64,000 nt of DNA from Brachybacterium sacelli (GTDB taxonomy: Bacteria > Actinomycetota > Actinomycetes > Actinomycetales > Dermabacteraceae), in the NCBI RefSeq assembly GCF_017876545.1, contig NZ_JAGIOD010000001.1, forward strand, positions 1,426,001 to 1,490,000, read 5' to 3'. Position 1 is the first letter of the stretch. Each line of letters starts with the position of its first letter. The position numbers and the translations under genes are program-made. Below are positions 18,377 through 25,982 of this stretch, piece by piece. The notes below the pieces were generated by a model. The model had not been told where the DNA came from, did no database searches, and saw only the letters and a program-made list of their open reading frames with translations.

Positions 18377-18422
18377 GCTCTCGCCTCGTGCTCTCATCGT
18401 CGATGATGAATGCCGGTAGATG

Positions 18423-18434
18423 GAACGTGCGTTC
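18423..18434. promoter_or_regulatory. inverted-repeat operator candidate, IclR-type
   Basis: A perfect inverted repeat GAACG-TG-CGTTC lies between the divergent receptor gene and the regulator, followed by a further GTTCAAC half-site. It is well placed for the adjacent IclR-type protein to control both directions. Binding is inferred. Confidence 0.45.
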
Positions 18435-18470
18435 TGTTCAACGGCACGACAGTGGCTTACGCTAGTGGGC

Positions 18471-19112
18471 ATGGATGACGACGTCAACACCTCCGCGCGG
18501 TCCGTGGCGGACAAGGTCATGGCACTTCTGCACGCGCTCGGGACCGCGGAGCACCCCGTGCGTCTGGCGGAGTTGTCCGAGGTCAGCGACACGAGCAAGG
18601 GCACCTGCCGGCGCCTGCTGCTGGACCTGTGCAGCCAGGGCTACGCACACTCGCCCGCCCGCGGCCTCTATCTCGCAGGCCCGCAACTGCAGGGCCTGGC
18701 CGCGGCGGTGGTGCGCAACGATCCGCTCGGCGGCGTGAGCGCGGACTCGCTCGACGCGCTGGCCCGCGCGACGGGCCACCTCGCCGCCCGCGTGAGCGTC
18801 GCGGACGGCCGCGCAGTGGTGCTCGGCGTCGAGAACCCGCAACGGCTGCCGCTGGCGCTGCAGGTGGGGGACCAGCTGCCGGCCCACCCGCTGTGGTCCG
18901 AGGGGGCGACCACCGACGACGGGCCGGTGGAGGAGTACCCGAGCGGATCGACGTGGACGCTCGCCGCACCGACCGACGAGCAGGGCACGACGTTCCTGGT
19001 GCTGGTCGGCTTCACCTTCATGCGGCCGCAGGACGAGACCGCGGCCCAGCTGCTCGCCGGTCACGCCCGAGCGCTCGGAGAGGCCATGACCGGGCTGCGC
19101 GATGCCGGCTGA
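18471..19112 (+). CDS. IclR-type transcriptional regulator, short form
   Basis: The 213-residue protein begins with an IclR winged helix (residues ~12-70: KVMALLHALG, RLAELSEVSDTSKGTCRRLL). A reduced effector-like domain follows; typical IclR proteins are about 250 residues. ATG 18471 has no Shine-Dalgarno, and a TACGCT element about 8 bases upstream suggests a leaderless mRNA. It is divergent from the peptide-type importer and overlaps the serine hydrolase by 11 bases, so it probably controls both. Confidence 0.7.
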   Translation: MDDDVNTSARSVADKVMALLHALGTAEHPVRLAELSEVSDTSKGTCRRLLLDLCSQGYAHSPARGLYLAGPQLQGLAAAVVRNDPLGGVSADSLDALARATGHLAARVSVADGRAVVLGVENPQRLPLALQVGDQLPAHPLWSEGATTDDGPVEEYPSGSTWTLAAPTDEQGTTFLVLVGFTFMRPQDETAAQLLAGHARALGEAMTGLRDAG

Positions 19113-20214
19113 CCCGGCGGCGAGCGAGCCCTGCGGGGTCCGGGCCTCGTCATCGCCGTCGTCGAGCCCAGGAGGTCGCGGGCAGGTCGACCCGGTCGCA
19201 CGCGAGGTCGACGATCTGCTGGCCGCAGCGCGCGAGAACGGCTCCTTCAGCGCCGCCGCATGGGCCGCCGGCTCCTCCGCGGGCGTGCAGCGCAGCGGTC
19301 GGGTCGGGACGCCCTCGCGCCAGGACCCCCGCCCGATCGGACCGGACGCCCTGTTCGACCTGGCCTCGGTCACCAAGCCGATCGTCGCCCTCACCCTGCT
19401 GCGCCTGGTCGACCGCGGCCTGCTCGCGCTCGACACCCGAGTGGGGGAGGCGCTGGAGGACTGGCCGGACACCCCGATCACTCGCGCCGACCTGCGCTCC
19501 CTGCTCACCCACACCTCGGGAGCGCCCGGGCCGACGCCGCTGTGGCGCGAGCACGCCGATCGCGACTCGTTCCTGCACGCCCTCGCCCACCTGGAGTTCA
19601 CCGACCCCGGCACCTGGCGCTACTCCTCGATGGGGTTCATCGCCCTCGGCCTGGTCGCGGAGCGCGCCACAGGACTGCCGCTCGATGAGCTCGTGGCCCG
19701 CGAGATCACGCATCCGCTGGACATGCACGAGACGCGCTTCGGCCCCGTGGACCCGGCACGTGCCGTCGCGACCGAGGACTGCCCGTGGCGCGGACGCCTC
19801 GTGCGCGGCACGGTGCACGACGAGAACGCCGTCGTGCTCGGAGCCCCGGCCGGGCACGCCGGGCTCTTCGGCACGGCGCACGACCTCGGACTCCTTGCGG
19901 GGGCCCTGCTGTGCGGGGAGCTGCTCGCCCCCGAGCTCCAGCGGGCGATGCTCGGGGCCGAGGACGGCCGCCCGCTGGGCTGGTGGCCGCGCGAGCAGTG
20001 CACCTACCTCGGCGAGGGCTTCGGGGACCGGGCCTTCGGCCATACCGGCTTCACCGGCACCGGCCTCGTGCTCGACCCGTCTCGGGACAGCTGGTACTGC
20101 CTCCTGGCCAACCGCATCCACCCATCGAGAAACTCGCAGGGCTTCGAGGAGGTGCGCGCCGCCTTCCACGAACTGCTCGCGCGGGATCGGACTACTTCAC
20201 CGCCCCCTGGGTGA
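19102..20214 (+). CDS. beta-lactamase-family serine hydrolase
   Basis: The 370-residue protein belongs to the class C beta-lactamase/esterase (PF00144-type) group. It has SVTK (the SxxK nucleophile, near residue 89), YSS as the YxN counterpart (near 174) and GHTGFTGTG as the KTG counterpart. The N-terminus is Ser/Gly/Pro-rich without a clear signal peptide, so it is probably cytoplasmic. It overlaps the end of the IclR-type gene and may hydrolyse an ester or amide in the imported ligand. Its last 23 bases overlap the convergent permease gene. Confidence 0.75.
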   Translation: MPADPAASEPCGVRASSSPSSSPGGRGQVDPVAREVDDLLAAARENGSFSAAAWAAGSSAGVQRSGRVGTPSRQDPRPIGPDALFDLASVTKPIVALTLLRLVDRGLLALDTRVGEALEDWPDTPITRADLRSLLTHTSGAPGPTPLWREHADRDSFLHALAHLEFTDPGTWRYSSMGFIALGLVAERATGLPLDELVAREITHPLDMHETRFGPVDPARAVATEDCPWRGRLVRGTVHDENAVVLGAPAGHAGLFGTAHDLGLLAGALLCGELLAPELQRAMLGAEDGRPLGWWPREQCTYLGEGFGDRAFGHTGFTGTGLVLDPSRDSWYCLLANRIHPSRNSQGFEEVRAAFHELLARDRTTSPPPG

Positions 20215-21091
20215 GTCCCGAGATCACCCAGCGCTGCGTGAACAGGTAGACGATGATCGCGGGCGCCATGGCCATGAGGTAGCTGGCGAAGGCGATGTTG
20301 TAGCTGTTGTTGAACTGCGACTGGAACATGTTCTGCAGCACCGGCAGGGTCTGCAGCGTGGGGTCGGAGGTGATGAGGCTCGGCATCATGAAGTCGTTCC
20401 AGGAGCCCAGGAACGCGAAGATGCCGACGGTCGCGGCCATCGGGCCGAGCATCGGGAAGATGAGCCGCCAGAACACCTGCCAGGTGGTGGCGCCGTCGAC
20501 CCGCATCGACTCCTCCAGCGAGAGCGGGATGGACCGCAGGAACGCCGTGAACAGCATCGTGTTGAAGGCGAGCGCGAACACGATGTGCAGCAGTGCGACA
20601 CCGAGCGGGTTGTCGAGGCCGACGATGCCGGTCAGCTGCACCTGCGGCAGCGCGACCACCGGGAAGGGGATGAACATCGCCGCCAGCAGATAGAAGAACG
20701 ACCAGCGGAACAGGCGCCGATCCCAGTTGCGGATGATCGCGTAGGCGGCCAGAGAGCTCACGATGATCTCGCCGGTCACCGCGATGACGGTGACGAAGGC
20801 CGACATCGCGAGGCTGCGCGGGAAGTTCGTGAGCTCCCACGCCTGGACGAAGCCGGTCAGCGAGAACGGGTCGGGCAGCGCGAAAGCCTCTCCTTCGACG
20901 GCCTGCGCGTCGGACTTCAGGGACATGGTGATCGTGACCAGCAGCGGGATCAGGACCGCGAGCGAGCAGACCAGCAGGATGACGGTGGCGCCCCACTGGG
21001 GGCGTTCGCGGCCGATCCGTGAACGGCGCCGGGGGCGCGCCGGGGCGTCGGTCGCGGGGGACGGGGCGAGGTGCGGGGTGGTGGTGCTCAT
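20192..21091 (-). CDS. sugar-type ABC importer permease (MalG-like)
   Basis: The 299-residue membrane protein has six predicted helices and the EAA loop EESMRVDGATTWQVFWRLIFP, typical of CUT1 inner-membrane subunits. ATG 21091 overlaps the stop of the partner permease (ATGA). It is the last gene of a receptor-permease-permease operon that has no ATPase gene. The 3' end overlaps the convergent serine hydrolase. Confidence 0.85.
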   Translation of the reverse strand: MSTTTPHLAPSPATDAPARPRRRSRIGRERPQWGATVILLVCSLAVLIPLLVTITMSLKSDAQAVEGEAFALPDPFSLTGFVQAWELTNFPRSLAMSAFVTVIAVTGEIIVSSLAAYAIIRNWDRRLFRWSFFYLLAAMFIPFPVVALPQVQLTGIVGLDNPLGVALLHIVFALAFNTMLFTAFLRSIPLSLEESMRVDGATTWQVFWRLIFPMLGPMAATVGIFAFLGSWNDFMMPSLITSDPTLQTLPVLQNMFQSQFNNSYNIAFASYLMAMAPAIIVYLFTQRWVISGLTQGAVK

Positions 21092-22035
21092 GCGCCGAAG
21101 GTCGCTTTCCCGCGGGTCAGGCGCAGCTGCACCACCGCGATGACGATGCTGATGACGAAGAAGACCGCGGCATTGGCCATCTGGTAGCCGTAGTCGCCGC
21201 CCTCGAATCCCTTGAAGATCGACATGGCGACCGTGCGGGTCGCGGTGCCGGGTCCGCCGTCGGTGAGGCCGACGACGATGTCGTAGGCGTTGAGGTAGTT
21301 CTTGAAACCGAGGATCGTGTTGATGACGACATAGCCGCTGACCAGCGGAAGCGTCACGTGCCACAGCTTCTTCACGGGGCTCGCGCCGTCGATCGCGGCG
21401 GCCTCGTAGAGATCGCTGGGGACCGTCACCAGTCCCGCGATGTAGATGAGCATCGTCGAGGGGATCGTGGACCAGGCGGTGACGATGACGATCCCGACCC
21501 AGGCGAGGCTCTCGTTCGCCAGGATCGAGGAGGACAGCGCGTCGATGCCCAGCGCCTGCGCGACGGCGGGGAGGGTGTTGGCGAACAGGAACTTGAACAC
21601 GAAGGCGATGATGATCCCGGAGATGACCATCGGCAGCACGAAGATCGTGCGCAGCGCGGCCTGGAAGCGGATCCGCGAGGTCAGCCCGAGGGCGAGGGCG
21701 AAGGCGATGAGGTTCACGATGATCACGGTCACCAGCGAGAAGCCGAGGGTGAAGCCGTAGGCGCCGAGGATGCCCTGGTCGCGGAACACCGCGATGTAGT
21801 TGCGCAGGCCGATGAACTCCCAGTCGCCGAAGCCGATGGAGTTGGTGAAGGAGTATCCGAAGCCGACGATCGCCGGCAGCGTGACGGCCAGCGTGAACAG
21901 CGCGAGAGCCGGGAACAGGAAGAAGTAGTAGATCGGGTCGGTGCGGCGGCGGGCCGGGGTCGACGCGCGCTTCGGTGCGGGACTCGTCGGCTCGGCGGCT
22001 CCGCGCCGCGGGGCGGTGGATGTCGTCTGTGACAT
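21088..22035 (-). CDS. sugar-type ABC importer permease (MalF/UgpA-like)
   Basis: The 315-residue protein has a charged N-terminus (1-34), a first helix near 36-60, five further helices and the EAA loop EAAAIDGASPVKKLWHVTLP. The GGPGTATRTVAM segment before the last helices is characteristic of MalF/UgpA subunits. AAGGATC precedes ATG 22035. It forms the channel with the MalG-like partner. Confidence 0.85.
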   Translation of the reverse strand: MSQTTSTAPRRGAAEPTSPAPKRASTPARRRTDPIYYFFLFPALALFTLAVTLPAIVGFGYSFTNSIGFGDWEFIGLRNYIAVFRDQGILGAYGFTLGFSLVTVIIVNLIAFALALGLTSRIRFQAALRTIFVLPMVISGIIIAFVFKFLFANTLPAVAQALGIDALSSSILANESLAWVGIVIVTAWSTIPSTMLIYIAGLVTVPSDLYEAAAIDGASPVKKLWHVTLPLVSGYVVINTILGFKNYLNAYDIVVGLTDGGPGTATRTVAMSIFKGFEGGDYGYQMANAAVFFVISIVIAVVQLRLTRGKATFGA

Positions 22036-22061
22036 GGGCTGATCCTTGATCGGGTCCGGGG

Positions 22062-23330
22062 TCAGGAGCGGTAGGCCAGGCGTGCCCAGTCGGAGTCCAG
22101 GCGGGCGAGCACGCCTTCGGGATCCGCGCCGTAGATGATGGACTGCAGGTAGTTCTCCCAGGGGATCGTCAGCGGGATGAACTGGGAGGGCGCGCCGGTG
22201 TACATCCCGGCGTCGTAGAACTCCTGCATCGGCGCGATCCGCGGGTCACTCGCCGGGGGCGCCTCCTTCGTGGTGCCCAGCGCCAGCAGCGCCTCGTTGT
22301 ACGGGTGCTGCACCTCGGGGGTCATGAAGTAGGACAACAGCTCCCGGGCGCCGTCCTTCTCGCCGGCGGCCTCGGGGATCCACAGCGACAGGTCGATGCT
22401 GACGCGGATCTTCCGCTCGGCGGGATCTTCGGTGGCCGGCAGCGGGAAGGTGGACAGCTCCTCCTCGGAGCCCGCCTTCTCGATCTCCGCGAGCGCCCAC
22501 GGGCCCTGGAACAGCATCGCGGCCTCGCCCCGGGCAACGGCGGTGTTGCCGTCGCCGTAGACGCGGCTGGCCGCATCGTCCTGGTGGTAAGGGAGCAGCT
22601 CGAGCATGCGCTCGATCGGCTCGAGCATCGTGGTCTGGAAGGAGACCTCGGAGTCGGGGCCGACGTCCTCGCCGATCTCGTTCATCTGCTCGAAGAACGA
22701 GCGGACGTCGATCATGCCGCCGATCGTGTAGTCGAACAGGCCCTGGTTGACCGTCCAGGGGTCGGCGAAGGTGCCGTAGATCGGGGTGACCCCCGCGCCC
22801 CGGAGCGTCTCGCACACGCCCAGGAAGTCGCTCCACGTCTCGGGCACCTCGAGGCCGTGCTCCTCGAAGATCCGCCGGTTGTAGATCACGGCGGCGCCGG
22901 CGACGGAGAACGGGATGACGGAGGTGCGGCCCTCGTAGGTGGGGTACCAGTCGGCGAGGTCCTGGACGTCCTCGCGGATCATCTCGGCCTCGGGCATGTC
23001 GGCGAGGTCGGAGAGGGCTCCCCGTTCCATGAAGCGGGCCATCTCGAGGTTGTAGTTCTGGCAGGCGATGTCCGGAGGGGTCTTCCGCACGAAGCTCGCC
23101 GAGAGGTTGGTGGCGATGTCATGGACGACCCTGAGGTCGCGATGGGAATCGTCGAAGTCGGTCAGCAGGCCCGCGAAGTACTGGATCGCCTCCCGCTTGG
23201 ATTGGTAGAAGGTCACCTCGGCGCGGCCGGAGCCGCCGCATCCGGCCAGCCCTGCGGCGGCGAAGGCGCCGCCGGCGGCGAACAGCGTGCGCCTGCTCAA
23301 AGGTGGGCCGGGAGGGGAGGAGGGCGTCAT
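22062..23330 (-). CDS. family 1 solute-binding lipoprotein of sugar-type ABC importer
   Basis: The 422-residue receptor has a twin-arginine signal (SRRTLFAAGG) and lipobox GLAGC, so Tat export and lipid anchoring are likely. The SBP_bac_1 fold is supported by DIACQNYNLEMARFMERGA, VPETWSDFLGVCE and MLFQGPWALAEIE. GAAGGAG lies eight bases before ATG 23330. It is the first gene of the operon. The sugar is unknown and no glycosidase is adjacent. Confidence 0.85.
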   Translation of the reverse strand: MTPSSPPGPPLSRRTLFAAGGAFAAAGLAGCGGSGRAEVTFYQSKREAIQYFAGLLTDFDDSHRDLRVVHDIATNLSASFVRKTPPDIACQNYNLEMARFMERGALSDLADMPEAEMIREDVQDLADWYPTYEGRTSVIPFSVAGAAVIYNRRIFEEHGLEVPETWSDFLGVCETLRGAGVTPIYGTFADPWTVNQGLFDYTIGGMIDVRSFFEQMNEIGEDVGPDSEVSFQTTMLEPIERMLELLPYHQDDAASRVYGDGNTAVARGEAAMLFQGPWALAEIEKAGSEEELSTFPLPATEDPAERKIRVSIDLSLWIPEAAGEKDGARELLSYFMTPEVQHPYNEALLALGTTKEAPPASDPRIAPMQEFYDAGMYTGAPSQFIPLTIPWENYLQSIIYGADPEGVLARLDSDWARLAYRS

Positions 23331-23648
23331 CGTCGACTCCTTCGGTGGGATCGGGTCTCGGGCGGTGGGGGTTCGGGTCGAAGCTGACGGGGCCGACCGC
23401 GACGACGAGGCCGACCGGGCCGACGGGGTCCTGCGGACCAGGGCGCAGGGGAGTGTCGGTGCAGGTCACTAGGTTGGTACGAATCGATGCATCGCGGATG
23501 GAGGCCACGATGTCGCGAGCTCCACCGGGGCGGATGGTCGCGAGTTGCAGAGAGAGTACACGGGGGTGGTGACGTGCGCCACTACCCCGGCAGTTCGGGG
23601 CGTCGGGCGGCTCGGGCCGTCGGGTCGACCTTCGCGCGGGGGCCTCGA
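23331..23648. promoter_or_regulatory. upstream region of the sugar importer with palindrome at 23485-23494
   Basis: This gene-free stretch must carry the promoter of the minus-strand receptor operon. The one clear symmetric element is CGATGCATCG (23485-23494), a perfect 10-bp palindrome and possible operator. Nothing else was recognised before the minisatellite begins. Confidence 0.35.
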
Positions 23649-23760
23649 CCTGTGACGATCTCGGCCTGCGTCGGTCCCGGCCTGTGGCGGCTTCGGGCCG
23701 TGGCGATCTCAGCTTGCGTGGGCCTCGGTCTGCTGCGGCCTCGTTCCGCAGCGGCCTCAG
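23649..23760. repeat. 16-bp minisatellite, seven copies
   Basis: Seven head-to-tail units of exactly 16 bp occupy 23649-23760, consensus CCTGYGGCGGYCTCGG. Unit starts are 23649, 23665, 23681, 23697, 23713, 23729 and 23745; a weaker eighth copy may precede at 23633. The last unit runs into the stop codon of the minus-strand amidase gene. A 16-bp period excludes coding and makes copy-number variation likely. Confidence 0.8.
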
Positions 23761-25166
23761 CCCTCCTCGCCCCAGGACGTGACGGGCGGCAGGTGGAACA
23801 GCTCCTCCACCGCCGCGGCGGCCCGGAGCACCGCGCCCTCTCCCAGTGCCGGGCCCACGAACTGCATCCCGACGGGCATGCCGTCGAGCATCCCGCAGGG
23901 CACCGAGGTCGAGGGGAGGCCGGCGAGGTTGGCGGGGCCGACCAGACGCATCAGCTCACCGTCGCGATCCCGCTCCTGCTCCCCGACCCGGACCGTCGAC
24001 TCCCCGACGCGTGGGGTGCGGATCGGCAGGGTCGGTGAGGCGAGCACGTCGACCTGCTCGAAGACCTGCCGGAACTCGTCGCGGACCCGGGAACGGATCT
24101 GCTGGGCCTGGAGGTAGTCGACGGCGGTGGGCAGCGCACCGCACTCGAGGAGCAGCCGTACGTCCTCGCCGTAGTCCTGCGGGCGCTCGCGGAACTGCTC
24201 GGCGTGGAAGGCGGTGGTCTCGGCGGTGTCGATCACGGTGAGCGCGTAGATCGCGTCGTCGAGCGAGGGGAGGGCGACGAGTTCGATCTGGGCCCCGGTG
24301 CGCGCCAGGGAATCCAGCATCTCGCGCACGATGGTCTCGATGTCGGGGTCGACCGCCTCGAGGAAGAATCGCTCCTCGAGGCCGATCCGCAGCGGCCGCG
24401 TCTCCTCGAGCTCGCGGACGGCCCGTGAGGAGACCACCCGCAGCGAGGAGGGCACCCGCGGATCGTGCCCGCTGAGGGCGTCGAGCAGGATGGCGGCATC
24501 CTGCGCGGTACGGGTCAGCACGCCCACGTGGTCCAGGCTCCACGCCTCGGGATAGCAGCCGTGGCTGCTGACGAGTCCGTAGGTGGGTTTCAGACCGAGG
24601 AGCCCGCAGGCGGCGGCGGGGATCCGGATCGATCCCGAGGTGTCCGAGCCGATCGCGGCCAGCGCCATGCCGGTGGCGACCGCGACGGCCGATCCGCCGC
24701 TCGAGCCGCCGGGGGTCCGCTTGTGGCCCCAAGGGTTGCGGCAGATCCCGAAGTGCGGGTTCTCGGTGGTCACCCCGAGGGCGAACTCGTGCAGGTTCGT
24801 CTTGCCGACCCGGACGGCACCCTGCTCCTCGAGACGGTCGACGACCCCGGCGTTCTCGGTGGCGACGTGGTCACGGAAGATCGCGGACCCGATCGTCGTC
24901 ACGCCGCCCGCGGTGGACAGGTTGTCCTTGACGGCGATCGGCAGCCCGTCGAGCGTCCCGAGCCGGCCTCCGCCGTAGAGCCGCGCGTCGGCCGCTTCGG
25001 CCTGGCGCCGGGCGAGGTCCGCCTCGACGCTGATGAAGGCGCGCAGGTCAGCATCCTGCGCCGCGATCCGGGCCAGGCAGTCCTCGGTCAGTGCGCGCGA
25101 CGTGGTGGCACCGTGGGTGAGGGCGTGCGCCGCCTGGGTCAGGCTGAGCGGGCCGGCGCTGGTCAT
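23757..25166 (-). CDS. amidase-signature-family amidohydrolase
   Basis: The 469-residue protein has the Ser-cisSer-Lys triad of the amidase signature family: Lys80 in PIAVKDN, Ser155 in GGSSGGS and Ser179 in DTSGSIRIP. It hydrolyses a carboxamide to acid and ammonia, like GatA, AtzF or acylamidases. Its ATG overlaps the stop of a small GatC-like gene (ATGA 25163-25166), and a permease remnant lies just upstream, suggesting an uptake-and-deamidation unit. The stop lies inside the 16-bp repeat array. Confidence 0.85.
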   Translation of the reverse strand: MTSAGPLSLTQAAHALTHGATTSRALTEDCLARIAAQDADLRAFISVEADLARRQAEAADARLYGGGRLGTLDGLPIAVKDNLSTAGGVTTIGSAIFRDHVATENAGVVDRLEEQGAVRVGKTNLHEFALGVTTENPHFGICRNPWGHKRTPGGSSGGSAVAVATGMALAAIGSDTSGSIRIPAAACGLLGLKPTYGLVSSHGCYPEAWSLDHVGVLTRTAQDAAILLDALSGHDPRVPSSLRVVSSRAVRELEETRPLRIGLEERFFLEAVDPDIETIVREMLDSLARTGAQIELVALPSLDDAIYALTVIDTAETTAFHAEQFRERPQDYGEDVRLLLECGALPTAVDYLQAQQIRSRVRDEFRQVFEQVDVLASPTLPIRTPRVGESTVRVGEQERDRDGELMRLVGPANLAGLPSTSVPCGMLDGMPVGMQFVGPALGEGAVLRAAAAVEELFHLPPVTSWGEEG

Positions 25167-25456
25167 GACGTCCCCTGCCGCGGATCGAAGGTCATCGCCG
25201 CTTCCCTGCCGCGCAACGGTGCGGCGTCCACCTTCGCCCGCAGCGCGGCGAGGTGCGCGGCGTGCTCGCGGAGCCCGGTCTCGTCCTCCTCGGGGGTGCG
25301 CGGGAAGCGCGCGCGGACCAGATCGAGGGCGCGGACCGCGCCGGCCCCCGTCGGCGACGCCCCGGGGACCGGTGCCGCCTCAGCGGCCGGCGACGGCTCA
25401 GGTGCCGGTGTCGGGGACGTGGTCGGTGGCTCAGCGGCCGGTGTCACATCAGGCAT
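25163..25456 (-). CDS. small GatC/AtzG-like amidase partner (tentative)
   Basis: The 97-residue product has a Pro/Ala-rich N-terminal half. Its C-terminal half has two predicted helices (RALDLVRARF, LREHAAHLAALRAKVDAAPL) and ends in a short AMTFDPR strand. GatC and AtzG small subunits also wrap an amidase with helices followed by an extended tail, and this gene is translationally coupled to the amidase, so a subunit or chaperone role is plausible. ATG 25456 overlaps the upstream permease remnant by eight bases; an alternative ATG lies at 25483. Homology is weak. Confidence 0.5.
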   Translation of the reverse strand: MPDVTPAAEPPTTSPTPAPEPSPAAEAAPVPGASPTGAGAVRALDLVRARFPRTPEEDETGLREHAAHLAALRAKVDAAPLRGREAAMTFDPRQGTS

Positions 25457-25829
25457 TCTCGCGCTCCTCGATGGTGCCGACATCCTCGGGTCCCAGGATG
25501 ATCGGCGTGCAGTCCGGGTCGACCCGCGCCCGGTAGAACCTCATGGCGAGGGGGACCAGCGCCCCGATGACGAGATAGGCGATGATCGGCGGCCATGCGT
25601 TCGCCGGCAGCAGCGTGACGCCCACGAGGGTGATCGCCGCCGAGACCAGCATGCCGAGGCCGAACATCGCCTTGCCCAGGGGAGCGCGGAAGGGGCGCTC
25701 CCACTCGGGGTGCGTCCCGCGCAGCCGGAAGGCGGACAGGCAGCCCAGGAAGTACACGGCGCCGGCCGCGAGGGCGACGAGGCTGACGAGGGACAGCTGG
25801 CGTTTCAGACCTGCATTCTTACCGGCCAT
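25449..25829 (-). pseudogene. APC-family amino-acid permease with in-frame internal deletion
   Basis: The 126-residue product is far below the ~450-500 residues of APC permeases, yet keeps both ends. Residues 1-20 (GLKRQLSLVSLVAL) look like the conserved N-terminal lead into helix 1. Residues 21-126 match the C-terminal helices 11-12 and tail (FRLRGTHPEWERPFRAP, PIILGPEDVGTIEE). The ribosome site AAGGAGG is perfect. The parsimonious reading is an in-frame deletion of the central ~350 codons, perhaps between related SLVAL segments. It is unlikely to transport, but is still translated in the operon with the amidase. Confidence 0.7.
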
Positions 25830-25982
25830 GACGCCTCCTTCGACGCAGGAGTGCCGGTTTCCGAGTGTAGTCCGCGCTCCTCGCGCAAATCCAGATTCAC
25901 GGCAGGTATTTCCGGCCAATCGGACGAAAAGGCGCTCAGCGCCCAGGTGACGTCGCATCCTCTCGCACGTCACCATGGGGGC

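Noticed and set aside
24465..25982. 506-codon upstream extension of the 517-residue hypothetical protein
   Set aside because: The extension is antisense to the amidase, the small gene and the permease remnant, and crosses a promoter-like region.
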